A stretch of DNA of 64,000 nt from Flavobacterium wongokense (GTDB taxonomy: Bacteria > Bacteroidota > Bacteroidia > Flavobacteriales > Flavobacteriaceae), in NCBI RefSeq assembly GCF_021608265.1, contig NZ_JAKIHP010000004.1, positions 1 to 64,000 on the forward strand, given 5' to 3'. The position numbers were made by a program, and so were the translations under genes. The notes beneath the pieces were generated by a model that made no database searches, was not told where the DNA came from, and was given only the letters and a program-made list of their open reading frames with translations. Below, one piece after another: positions 28,169-36,511 of the stretch; positions within the stretch are counted from its first letter, which is position 1, and each line of letters opens with the position of its first letter.

Positions 28169-28292
28169 TCTACAATACCAAAGCAAAATATGGTTTTAAT
28201 AGATAATGCCGTGATTCCTTAGCATATTCTAATGAAATGGATTTGGTACATAGATAATCTGTTAATTTTTAATAAATTATGAAATATTTATT

Positions 28293-28300
28293 TATATTTG
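28293..28300 (+). promoter_or_regulatory. -7 promoter element of the second module
   Basis: TATATTTG is an exact TAnnTTTG match ending 21 bp before the ATG at 28321. It lies inside the longer frame from 28279 and so supports the later start. Confidence 0.65.
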
Positions 28301-28320
28301 GACTGCGTTTTAAAAATTAT

Positions 28321-29457
28321 ATGAAGAAATATTACTATCTGTTTTTTGCAGTATTCTTATCTTTTATCATTTTTATTTCTTGCTCTGATAAAGGTGAGGA
28401 ATACATACCTGTTCCTGTATCACCGGTTACAGTTAATTTGAGCCAGGTACCTTATCCAAAATTATCAGATTATCATTTTTTTGAGGGTGAATTGAAAAAT
28501 CAGATTCCGTCCTTAAATGTGTTGCCTTATGAGCCTGCATCGTCGCTTTTTTCCGACTATGCCCATAAAAAGAGATTTGTATGGATGCCGCTAGGAACAA
28601 AGGCAACTTTTGTCTCCGACAGCAAAGTTTTGGAACTTCCTGTTGGTGCTGTATTGATTAAAACATTTTATTACGAAAATGTTCAGAATATTGCTCCGGT
28701 TGGAGGTACAAGAATTGTTGAAACACGCCTTATGATTAGAAAAGATACAGGTTGGATATTTGCAAATTACGTCTGGAATGAAGCTCAGACCGATGCTGAC
28801 TTTGACCTGGCCGGAAGTTTTACTGATATTTCCTGGGAAGATGAAAACAATGTAATCAAAAGTACGAGTTACAGGATTCCAACCGAAGTTCAATGCATGA
28901 TCTGCCACAAAAACAAGCAAGTGATTGGCCCTACTGAAATTGACACTTACATTCCTATTGGCATCAAACCCCAAAACCTTAATTTTGCTTACACTTATGC
29001 TTCGGGTACTAAAAACCAGCTTACCAAATGGGTGGAACAGGGATATCTCGACAGCAATTTTACACTGCCTACTGCCGAAAACACCGTAATTAATTATAAC
29101 GACAATACCAGGCCTTTAGAATTGAGGGTTCGCTCCTATCTGGACAGCAACTGCTCGCACTGCCATGCCATTGACAGGCATTGTGATTATAGACCGATGC
29201 GTTTTCCATTTAATATGACTGGTGGCCCAAATGGACAAACCAATATGGGAGTCTGCGTAGATACAGAAGACTACAGCTTTGCTCCTGCTTTGACAAAGAT
29301 CATAAAACCCGGAAATGTAAACAGGTCGATGCTTTATTACCGACTAAATACAACAGAAGAATCATTTAGAATGCCGCTTCATGGAAGAACTGTAATCCAT
29401 GAGGAAGGTGTCGAACTAATAGGACAATGGATCAATTCATTGGCACCTTGTCCATAA
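28321..29457 (+). CDS. Diheme c-type cytochrome lipoprotein, SO2930-like family (copy 2)
   Basis: The start at 28321 gives 378 residues beginning MKKYYYLFF, with lipobox IFISC. It has CxxCH sites CMICH (about residue 192) and CSHCH (about 278) and the same conserved blocks as copy 1 (LSDYHFFEG, LPYEPASSLFSDYA, KRFVWMPLG, FRMPLHGR). It has small insertions before the second heme relative to copy 1. It is clearly a diverged tandem paralog, followed 35 bp later by its own FG-GAP partner. It probably carries out envelope electron transfer; the substrate is unknown. Confidence 0.85.
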   Translation: MKKYYYLFFAVFLSFIIFISCSDKGEEYIPVPVSPVTVNLSQVPYPKLSDYHFFEGELKNQIPSLNVLPYEPASSLFSDYAHKKRFVWMPLGTKATFVSDSKVLELPVGAVLIKTFYYENVQNIAPVGGTRIVETRLMIRKDTGWIFANYVWNEAQTDADFDLAGSFTDISWEDENNVIKSTSYRIPTEVQCMICHKNKQVIGPTEIDTYIPIGIKPQNLNFAYTYASGTKNQLTKWVEQGYLDSNFTLPTAENTVINYNDNTRPLELRVRSYLDSNCSHCHAIDRHCDYRPMRFPFNMTGGPNGQTNMGVCVDTEDYSFAPALTKIIKPGNVNRSMLYYRLNTTEESFRMPLHGRTVIHEEGVELIGQWINSLAPCP

Positions 29458-29492
29458 ACAAAGAAAACTAGCAAACTTTAAAAATCAGAAAC

Positions 29493-31550
29493 ATGAAAAA
29501 AATTACTCTAATTATTACATTGCTCTTTATGGTGCAATTATCGAAAGCACAGGATTCTTGTGCTTCCCCAACAGCAATTCCAGGACCTGGAACGTATACT
29601 GTTGGTGTAATCAACGGAACTGCCCCAACACTTTTTTGTGCTGACAACGGTGCAATCCAGCAGGCAATTCCTGGAGGCGAATGGTATATCTATACGCCAA
29701 CAGCTGCCCATACAGTAACTGTATCAACAGACATTACTGCCAACACTCCAAGAACAGATACCCGTGTTCACGTTTATACCGGAACTTGTGATGCATTGAC
29801 TTGTTTTGCAGGTGATGATGATGCCGGCGCGGACTATTCTTCGGTGGTAACCTTCAATGTAACTGCAGGCACATCTTACATCATTGTTTTTGATAACAGA
29901 TGGCTGGACGCTGCACACAACAATGGTTTTAGTTTCCGATTAACGGAAGCTCCTGTTGTAGTTCCTCCTACTTTGCCGGTGACTTACAATTCGACTTCAT
30001 TAGCAACGATTAACAGCACTTTCAATATTTGTGTTGTTGACGTAGATGGTGACCATAAAGATGATATTGTTGGAGTAAGCAATAATAATTTAAGGGTACA
30101 CTACCAAGGCGCTGGTGGGATAACCACACCAACTGATTATCCTGTTGCAGGAACGCATTTCATGCCAAACTGGAGTATGGCTGCGGGAGATTATAATAGA
30201 GATGGTAAAATGGACTTTATTTTAGGAGCGGGTTCTGGTTTGTCTGTTTGGAAATCAAACGGAACAAGCTATACTAATATCACTCCTGGAGATTATATCT
30301 TCTGCCAAAGAACCAATTTTGCTGACTTGAATGATGATGGAAACCTGGATATTTTTTCCTGCCACGACATTGCACCTAACTGCTATTACCTCAATGGTGG
30401 TGGTACAGATAATGCCTTAACTTTCTACCAATCAAATGTAACGCCAGGTGCTATGAAATTTGGTACTATTGGTGGTAACTACTCAACATTATTTACTGAT
30501 TTTGATAATGATGGAGATACCGACGTTTTCATTTCAAAATGTTCAGGGCCACCATGTGAATTGCATAGAAATGATGGTAATGGTGTTTATACAGATATTT
30601 CTGCTATCGCAGGAATCAATGTTACACCTATCCAAACCTGGTCTTCTGCAATTGGTGATTTTGACAATGATGGTGATATGGATGTTATCATTACAGCAAG
30701 CTCCGGAACACACAAATATTTCAGGAATAACCTTGACACTACCAACACTACTGAAGAAGCATTTACTAACATAACTGCCGGTTCTGGTTGGGACACTAAC
30801 ACTTCAACCAACATTGACAACGTTACTTATGATTTCGATAACGATGGATTCCTTGACGTTTTAGGTGGTGGTAACAAAATTATGTACAATCAGCACAACA
30901 GCACTTTTGCCCCTGTTTCATATCCTGGATTGATGATTGGTGCAATTGGTGATTTAAATGACGACGGCTTCCTTGACATTCTAAATGGAAGTACTATCCG
31001 TTATGCTACGCCTAACACCAATAAATGGATTAAAGTGGCATTACAAGGTGTACAAAGTAACAGAAACGGTATTGGTGCCCGTATTGAAATCCACGGTGCA
31101 TGGGGCATTCAAATCAGGGACATCCGAAGTGGTGAAGGATTTGAATTCATGAGTTCATTGAATGCTCATTTTGGAATTGGACAGGCTACAACTATCGACC
31201 AGGTAATCATTAGATGGCCATCTGGCCTTGTGGATACTTACAACAATGTAACTCCAAACCAAAGGCTTTTGGTTGTAGAAGGTGCAACATTGGCTGCCAG
31301 TGCATTTACCAACGGAGTATTCTCAGTGTATCCAAACCCTACAAAAGATGTGATTAATATTCAGTTGAAAGATAATTTAAGCGTAACGCTTAAATCTGCT
31401 GCGGTATATGATTTAATGGGTAGGGTTGTTTTGACTACAACCGATTTGGATCGTCCAATCAATGTAGCAAGCCTTGCGACTGGAACTTATATCCTGTCAA
31501 TCACAGATTCAAATAATAAAAACTACGGACAAAAATTCGTTAAAGAATAA
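29493..31550 (+). CDS. T9SS-secreted FG-GAP/VCBS and ASPIC-UnbV repeat protein (copy 2)
   Basis: The 685-residue protein has the same order of parts as copy 1: signal peptide (to SKAQ), N-terminal beta domain (CASPTAIPGPGTYT onward), VCBS repeats (DYNRDGKMDFILG, DFDNDGDTDVFIS, DFDNDGDMDVIIT, DFDNDGFLDVLGG), ASPIC/UnbV domain (NRNGIGARIEIHG, HFGIGQAT, IIRWPSG), and T9SS tail (SVYPNPTKDVINIQL). The C-terminal third is much more similar to copy 1 than the N-terminal third, which suggests either stronger constraint or gene conversion there. Partner of the cytochrome at 28321. Confidence 0.9.
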   Translation: MKKITLIITLLFMVQLSKAQDSCASPTAIPGPGTYTVGVINGTAPTLFCADNGAIQQAIPGGEWYIYTPTAAHTVTVSTDITANTPRTDTRVHVYTGTCDALTCFAGDDDAGADYSSVVTFNVTAGTSYIIVFDNRWLDAAHNNGFSFRLTEAPVVVPPTLPVTYNSTSLATINSTFNICVVDVDGDHKDDIVGVSNNNLRVHYQGAGGITTPTDYPVAGTHFMPNWSMAAGDYNRDGKMDFILGAGSGLSVWKSNGTSYTNITPGDYIFCQRTNFADLNDDGNLDIFSCHDIAPNCYYLNGGGTDNALTFYQSNVTPGAMKFGTIGGNYSTLFTDFDNDGDTDVFISKCSGPPCELHRNDGNGVYTDISAIAGINVTPIQTWSSAIGDFDNDGDMDVIITASSGTHKYFRNNLDTTNTTEEAFTNITAGSGWDTNTSTNIDNVTYDFDNDGFLDVLGGGNKIMYNQHNSTFAPVSYPGLMIGAIGDLNDDGFLDILNGSTIRYATPNTNKWIKVALQGVQSNRNGIGARIEIHGAWGIQIRDIRSGEGFEFMSSLNAHFGIGQATTIDQVIIRWPSGLVDTYNNVTPNQRLLVVEGATLAASAFTNGVFSVYPNPTKDVINIQLKDNLSVTLKSAAVYDLMGRVVLTTTDLDRPINVASLATGTYILSITDSNNKNYGQKFVKE

Positions 31551-31571
31551 ACACCAAAACCTTTATAATAG

Positions 31572-31603
31572 AAAAGCGTCCCGGATTTCGGGACGCTTTT
31601 TTT
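31572..31603 (+). terminator. Terminator of module copy 2
   Basis: The stem has 12-bp arms at 31572-31583 and 31589-31600 (core GCGTCCCG / CGGGACGC), loop GATTT, then further T. It lies between convergent genes. Confidence 0.9.
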
Positions 31604-31620
31604 ATGTCTTATTTAAATAT

Positions 31621-32472
31621 TTAGAAAACCCTCAACAAATTAAATCCAAAGAAGATATCGCCTTTGCTCCAGTCTCCTGTTGTATTGCCCAAAAATCCAG
31701 CTTCGTGCATTCCCTGAGAACTGCTGAAATGCATTTGGAAAACGTGTCCTCCGGTATCCAAATCAACACCAATGGAAAGTGGATCTTTATAAGGCGAAGT
31801 ACTGGAACGGTTTAAATGTGCTGCATACTCAACATTCACTGACCAGCGTTTAGCAAATTTATACCTTCCTCCCATTCCAATCGCATACTGGCTATTATCC
31901 TGATTGTCATCGGTTACAAAGTTTTCATGGAAAAATGTCGGAGCAAGTTCTAATGACAGTTTGCTGTTGATTTTTCTTGAAACCAATAATTGGGCAACAT
32001 AAATCAATCGGTCCTCAAATTTCATTTTTGGATAAATATTCTCTTTCAGGGTATTATTGAAGCCCAAGCTGGTAAATCCGGCAATCGCAACCGGGAAACC
32101 ATTATCTTCCTGGGATTTCAATAAATATTTGCCGGAAAAATCATAAGCCAGCTCACTTCGGGCAGCACTAATCGTAAACCAATTCGTAACTCCGTACAGG
32201 AACTTTAGTTGGGTAACTGCATTGTCAAGTCCGTATGCGCCTTCAAATCCATCTTTAAGCGAACCGAACCTGTGGGCAACTATAAAATAAAAATCGCCTT
32301 TAGAAGCCAATTTTGTGGATTCGATATTGACAATCTTCAAAGCCTTGAAAGCAGCTTCAACTTTCGTTTTTTCGGATGGCGTAGAGTCTACTTCCTTTAG
32401 TAAATCTTCCTGGGCAGACATTGCAAATGGAAGTAATAATAGTAGGGTAATTTTTTTCATAGATGTTTTCAT
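31621..32472 (-). CDS. DUF5777-like outer-membrane beta-barrel protein
   Basis: The 283-residue protein has a signal peptide (MKKITLLLLLPFAMSAQ; an alternative ATG at 32460 fits equally well). Many short amphipathic beta strands follow (DFYFIVAHRFGS, NWFTISAARSELAYDFSG, LSLELAPTFFHE, WSVNVEYAAHLN) and a final FFGFNLLRVF strand ending in Phe. The pattern matches the DUF5777 family, often found near monoheme cytochromes and YceI proteins in Bacteroidota, as here. It is 9 bp after the OB-fold gene and in one unit with it. Confidence 0.8.
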   Translation of the reverse strand: MKTSMKKITLLLLLPFAMSAQEDLLKEVDSTPSEKTKVEAAFKALKIVNIESTKLASKGDFYFIVAHRFGSLKDGFEGAYGLDNAVTQLKFLYGVTNWFTISAARSELAYDFSGKYLLKSQEDNGFPVAIAGFTSLGFNNTLKENIYPKMKFEDRLIYVAQLLVSRKINSKLSLELAPTFFHENFVTDDNQDNSQYAIGMGGRYKFAKRWSVNVEYAAHLNRSSTSPYKDPLSIGVDLDTGGHVFQMHFSSSQGMHEAGFLGNTTGDWSKGDIFFGFNLLRVF

Positions 32473-32481
32473 TTTAGTTTT

Positions 32482-32871
32482 CTATTTTTTGATTGTGCAT
32501 TGGTCCATTTGAATCTCGCCAAGTAAATCGTCATAACCAACGACCCTTCCTTTCAAAATTACAGAATTCTGGGGCTTTAAATTGTTCGGTATACTATTTG
32601 TACACTTCGCGGAAAGCTTTTCATCCACTGTAATTAGTTTATTTTGTGGGTCAATATTTGTGATATTACCAGATATTTCAATGGTTTTGTCCAAATATTT
32701 TGCGTTGGCTTTTTGAGCGTCTTTTTGAAATGCATCAAAAACCTGGACTACCGTTTCAGTATAGGTAACATCTTCGGAAGCAATATCCCTATGTTCTTTA
32801 TAAAGAAATTTATAAACCGCGAATGCCGCAACAATGAGAATTAGTAGAACAATAATTATTTTCTTTTTCAT
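32482..32871 (-). CDS. OB-fold (tRNA_anti-like) membrane-anchored protein
   Basis: The 129-residue protein has an N-terminal hydrophobic anchor (residues 5-25), then an OB-like beta pattern (KYLDKTIEISGNITNIDPQ, then VILKGRVVGYDDLLGE) with two cysteines (AKCTNS and DQCTIKK) that could form a disulfide. This is the layout of the tRNA_anti-like family of exported OB proteins. The role is unknown. It heads the minus-strand pair with the DUF5777 barrel and is divergent from the heme protein. Confidence 0.7.
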   Translation of the reverse strand: MKKKIIIVLLILIVAAFAVYKFLYKEHRDIASEDVTYTETVVQVFDAFQKDAQKANAKYLDKTIEISGNITNIDPQNKLITVDEKLSAKCTNSIPNNLKPQNSVILKGRVVGYDDLLGEIQMDQCTIKK

Positions 32872-32892
32872 AACTGGAGATTTTAATTGTTA

Positions 32893-32937
32893 CAAATTTA
32901 ATTATTTATCAATACGTCAGAATTTTTACTAACTTTA
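32893..32937. promoter_or_regulatory. Divergent promoter region
   Basis: The minus strand carries TAAATTTG (32893-32900), an exact -7 match for the OB-fold gene. The plus strand carries TAACTTTA (32930-32937), one base off consensus, for the heme protein gene. The two -7 elements are 29 bp apart, so the two units may be co-regulated. Confidence 0.55.
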
Positions 32938-32956
32938 TTAAAAAAAGAAATTTACT

Positions 32957-33322
32957 ATGAAAAGATTTGCATACACATTTTTATTGGCATCTTTTGTCCT
33001 GTCGCAATACGGCTGTACGAATGATTCTACGTCTGACCTAATTGACAATACAGCTGCCGGCGACATCACTTACACCAATACCGTTAAAGGTGTCGTTGAG
33101 AACAATTGCCTTTTTTGTCATACTTCTCCTCCACAAAATGGAGCCCCAATGCAACTGACAACTTATACCGATGTTAAAAATGCAGTAATGACCCGTGGCC
33201 TGCTCGACAGGATTTCAAGAGCACAAGGTTCGGCCGGTATGATGCCAAACGGTGGTACACGATTGCCACAGGCCACAATCGATAAAATTTTCCAATGGGC
33301 ACAAAACGGATTTCCAGAATAA
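32957..33322 (+). CDS. Monoheme c-type cytochrome-like secreted protein
   Basis: The 121-residue protein has a lipoprotein-like signal (MKRFAYTFLLASFVLSQYGC). One CxxCH site is seen (CLFCH, about residue 52) and a plausible axial methionine in AGMMPNGG (about 95). The size fits a small periplasmic or membrane-bound cytochrome c. It is followed 14 bp later by the secreted YceI gene, and divergent genes encode a DUF5777 barrel and OB protein, a combination that recurs in Bacteroidota. Confidence 0.8.
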   Translation: MKRFAYTFLLASFVLSQYGCTNDSTSDLIDNTAAGDITYTNTVKGVVENNCLFCHTSPPQNGAPMQLTTYTDVKNAVMTRGLLDRISRAQGSAGMMPNGGTRLPQATIDKIFQWAQNGFPE

Positions 33323-33336
33323 ATAAACTAAAAGCT

Positions 33337-33876
33337 ATGAAGACTAAATTATTAAGCCTACTTATTATTGTAAGCATGAGCAGTTTTGCTCAAACCAAAA
33401 TGGTTACCAAAACCGGGAAAATTACTTTCGAAGCATCGGTTCCTGCTTTTGAAGAAATAAAAGCCAAAAACGAATCGACTACAGTGGTCCTAAATCCGGC
33501 TACAGGCGAAATTGCCAGTTTGGCATTGATTAAGGGTTTCCGTTTCAAAGTGGCGCTGATGGAGGAACATTTCAACGAAAATTATATGGAAAGTGATACA
33601 TATCCAAAAGCGACATTTAAAGGGAAAATTGAGAATTTTGATGTTTCCAAATTAACTGCAGCCGCACAAAGCTATACGATAAAAGGCAAAATGGAAATGC
33701 ACGGAAAAACAAAGGACATAACCATTACGGCAAGTATCAAGAAATCGGGTGACGGAGTGGACATCGATTCCAACTTCACCTTAAATACCGATGATTACGG
33801 AATTGACATTCCAAGTGTCGTGAGTAAGAAAGTCTCCAAAAAAGTATCGGTCAAATTGGATGCGACCTTAAAATAA
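33337..33876 (+). CDS. YceI family secreted lipid/isoprenoid-binding protein
   Basis: The start at 33337 (179 residues) gives signal peptide MKTKLLSLLIIVSMSSFAQ; the frame runs back to 33295 inside the previous gene. The mature part is a lipocalin-like beta barrel with MVTKTGKITFEASVP, NENYMESDTYPKATFKGKI and MEMHGKTKDITI. YceI proteins bind long isoprenoid chains such as quinone precursors in a few studied cases. In a unit with the monoheme protein, a quinone-related redox role is possible. Confidence 0.88.
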   Translation: MKTKLLSLLIIVSMSSFAQTKMVTKTGKITFEASVPAFEEIKAKNESTTVVLNPATGEIASLALIKGFRFKVALMEEHFNENYMESDTYPKATFKGKIENFDVSKLTAAAQSYTIKGKMEMHGKTKDITITASIKKSGDGVDIDSNFTLNTDDYGIDIPSVVSKKVSKKVSVKLDATLK

Positions 33877-33913
33877 AAATAAAGCTGTAAAGAAATTTAC
33901 AGCTTTATTTTTT
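33877..33913. terminator. Bidirectional terminator
   Basis: A 15-bp perfect stem (33877-33891 with 33896-33910, core AAAGCTGTAAA / TTTACAGCTTT) with GAAA loop, flanked by A and T runs, lies between the YceI gene and the convergent channel gene, whose last codons it overlaps. Confidence 0.9.
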
Positions 33914-34853
33914 CAAACGAATTGAGCTTGTCAATATGAAGCACCGTTTTGTTCTGGTTATCGCTTCGGGAATACATTGGCAGGAATTTGGCCCCAAAAA
34001 CAATCTCATCAAACGCATATGATGAACGTTTTACAACCGTAGTACTAAACATATCGTCAAAAACCTTTAGGAACACCAAAACTTCCCCATCGATATTCTC
34101 GAAATCCTCTTTCGTCAAATTGTACAACGGACTGCTTTCGGTTATAGGATGTACTAAAGTCCAGCTCAGATTCAGCGCATTGATTTTGGACATTTCCAAA
34201 TCAAGGCTGTAGAATTTATTGGTCAGCGTTCCTTTTTCATCGAGCTTCATTCCCAAGGTCATTTTGACTTCGGCATCGGTCAGATTGGTATTTTTAAAAG
34301 GTGTCAGGCGAAGCATCAATGCCGTTCCGTCTTTATATGGAGCAATCAATGCATTGTGCGAAAATTTAATGTGCGCTTTTGGTTTACTGAATCTTCCATA
34401 AAACAAACCCGTTGCAATCGCAAAACTCAACAAACCAAAAAGTGCTTCAACAGCCGCAACAAAACTGGTAAGAAATCCACTCGGGCTCACATGCCCATAA
34501 CCCACAGTGGTAAAGGTTTGAACACTAAAGAAAAAAGCCTGCCCAAATTTGTCAATAGCCTTAACAGCCGTAACTCCGTTCAAGTGTTCAACGCCAACTC
34601 CGTAATAAATGCTGGCAAAAATAAAATTGACCAAAAAATAAAACGTCACAATGATGACAAAGAATTTCCATCGCGGAATGTTCACCATCGTGTGGTACCA
34701 GCTGATTCCTTCAAAGAAATCGATTCCTGCTTTTTTGACATTAGCATTTCCATTTTTGGTAACAAACCTGCCACCATAACTGGATGCGTTGGTTCCGAAA
34801 CCCGTATTGGAATCAGATTTTGCTTTGCTGTTGATTTTTTTGAGAAACTGCAT
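33897..34853 (-). CDS. Inward-rectifier type potassium channel (KirBac-like)
   Basis: The 318-residue protein has a cytoplasmic N-terminus with a slide-helix-like segment, two membrane segments (about 62-83 and 128-150), and between them the pore loop with selectivity filter TTVGYG (115-120). The remaining ~165 residues form the immunoglobulin-like C-terminal domain (SHNALIAPYKDGTALMLRL onward) typical of KirBac. It passes K+ across the inner membrane. Gating ligands are not visible. Confidence 0.93.
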   Translation of the reverse strand: MQFLKKINSKAKSDSNTGFGTNASSYGGRFVTKNGNANVKKAGIDFFEGISWYHTMVNIPRWKFFVIIVTFYFLVNFIFASIYYGVGVEHLNGVTAVKAIDKFGQAFFFSVQTFTTVGYGHVSPSGFLTSFVAAVEALFGLLSFAIATGLFYGRFSKPKAHIKFSHNALIAPYKDGTALMLRLTPFKNTNLTDAEVKMTLGMKLDEKGTLTNKFYSLDLEMSKINALNLSWTLVHPITESSPLYNLTKEDFENIDGEVLVFLKVFDDMFSTTVVKRSSYAFDEIVFGAKFLPMYSRSDNQNKTVLHIDKLNSFEKIKL

Positions 34854-34863
34854 TCGTGTTGTT

Positions 34864-35361
34864 TTAAATCGATTTTTCCATCACATAATCATCCATAACA
34901 TAACCATTGCCAATGTCAATGACTTCGTCAAGGACAATGTCAAAACCCAATTTTTTATAAAAATGCTGGGCAATATTATTTTTATTGACGTTCAAAAGTA
35001 AGGCTTTCTGGTTGTTTTTGCGTGCCGATTCGGTAATGTAATCAATCAGTATCCTTCCGGTTCCTTTGCCTTGTTGGTTGGATAATATATAGATTTTATG
35101 GATTTTGGTTTTTGGTTCCTGATTGTAATTAAATTCATAGGAAGCAAATCCAACTGCCGCTTCCTCTTCAATCGCCAGGATAAAATGATGCCCTTTTTCA
35201 TTGAATTGCGTTTGAAGCGCCTCAACGCTGTACATCATTTCCATCATGTAATCCAATTGCTCCTGGCTCAAAATGGCGCCGTAAGCTATCGGCCAGACTT
35301 CCTTGGCAATTGCCCTGATTTGACTAAAATTAGGGTCTGTGTTATTTTGAATGGTAATCAT
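34864..35361 (-). CDS. GNAT family N-acetyltransferase
   Basis: The 165-residue protein has a single GNAT domain: beta strands HFILAIEEEAAVGFASYEF, the acetyl-CoA binding loop QGKGTGRILIDYI (about residues 95-107), and ALLLNVNKNNIAQHFYKKLGF. The substrate is unknown. It lies 10 bp upstream of the channel gene on the same strand, so they may be co-transcribed. Confidence 0.88.
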   Translation of the reverse strand: MITIQNNTDPNFSQIRAIAKEVWPIAYGAILSQEQLDYMMEMMYSVEALQTQFNEKGHHFILAIEEEAAVGFASYEFNYNQEPKTKIHKIYILSNQQGKGTGRILIDYITESARKNNQKALLLNVNKNNIAQHFYKKLGFDIVLDEVIDIGNGYVMDDYVMEKSI

Positions 35362-35429
35362 TAGTTTTAAGTTTTGCCTCTCAAAAATAGAAATAAATTT
35401 AATAGCTTTACATTTTGATTTTATAACTA

Positions 35430-36506
35430 TTGCCTATGTCCAGAAGTCCTTTAAGAAAAGACAAAACCTGCCTGAATTGTAATTATGTTGTAGAAAATAG
35501 ATTTTGCCCAAATTGTGGCCAGGAAAACACCGACACCCGAAAAACCTTCCACCATTTATTTATCCATTTTTTCGAAGATTTGACCCACTACGAAAATGCC
35601 TTTTGGAAAACCATAAAAAACCTTCTGATCAAACCGGCTTCGCTTACCAAGGAATACCTTTCGGGAAAGCGTCTTTCCTATCTGGCTCCGGTTCGCTTAT
35701 ACATTTTTATCAGTTTTGTTACCTTTTTCCTGATTTCGGTTTTCCCTAAAGGTGAAAATCATGCAGCAGACGATATGATTGACCTCGACCAAACCTATTC
35801 CGTTAAGGTTCCTGATGCCAATGGCAAACTCAAGGACAGCTTGCTTACAAAGAAAAAAATAAAGGTGTCGGAATTATTGGAAGCAGCAGACAAAGCCCAA
35901 AAGAAAAAGAAACTCAGCAATGAAGAACAAAATAAAGGCTTCCTGAATTTTGGATATGATAATCTCAGGGAATTGGATTCGCTGCAGAAATATGGCCCAA
36001 AGGAGGATAAGCTGAGTGATTGGGAATATGATATCATTAAAAGGACACTAACTGTAAAGGCAAAGTACAATAAAACAGAAATGTGGGAGAAATTCGGGGA
36101 AGAAGCCTGGCACAATATCCCCAAGACCTTATTCATTTACATGCCATTGTTTGCCTTCATATTATGGATTTTCCATGGTAAAAAACGTTGGTTTTATTTT
36201 GACCACGGAATATTCACGCTGCATTATTTCTCATTTTTATTATTGATAATATTGCTGATTTTCTTCCTGAACAGGTTGATAGAATGCTTCCCGGAAAATA
36301 TGGTAACGAGTACTATTGGATCGATAGCGCGTACGATTGCCATGATTTGGATGTTCTACTATTTTTTTCCGGCACATCATCGCTTTTATGGAGAAACAAG
36401 ATGGATATCATTCATAAAAAGTGTTGCCATGTTTTTCATCAATATGATCCTGATGACAATCGTACTTTTAGCATTCTTAATATATACTTTTATAAATATC
36501 CATTAA
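35430..36506 (+). CDS. DUF3667 family zinc-ribbon membrane protein
   Basis: The 358-residue protein has an N-terminal zinc ribbon (CLNC at 14-17 and CPNCGQ at 28-33), a conserved segment (HHLFIHFFEDLTHYENAFWKTI), one hydrophobic segment (about 90-107) and then a charged linker. Three or four hydrophobic segments follow at the C-terminus. This is the DUF3667 family, with no known function. The M28 peptidase gene follows by 5 bp, so they are likely one unit. Confidence 0.85.
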   Translation: MPMSRSPLRKDKTCLNCNYVVENRFCPNCGQENTDTRKTFHHLFIHFFEDLTHYENAFWKTIKNLLIKPASLTKEYLSGKRLSYLAPVRLYIFISFVTFFLISVFPKGENHAADDMIDLDQTYSVKVPDANGKLKDSLLTKKKIKVSELLEAADKAQKKKKLSNEEQNKGFLNFGYDNLRELDSLQKYGPKEDKLSDWEYDIIKRTLTVKAKYNKTEMWEKFGEEAWHNIPKTLFIYMPLFAFILWIFHGKKRWFYFDHGIFTLHYFSFLLLIILLIFFLNRLIECFPENMVTSTIGSIARTIAMIWMFYYFFPAHHRFYGETRWISFIKSVAMFFINMILMTIVLLAFLIYTFINIH

Positions 36507-36511
36507 AAACG

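Noticed and set aside
36284..36511. Upstream extension of the M28 peptidase frame
   Set aside because: It overlaps the DUF3667 gene in another frame; the lipoprotein signal begins at 36512.
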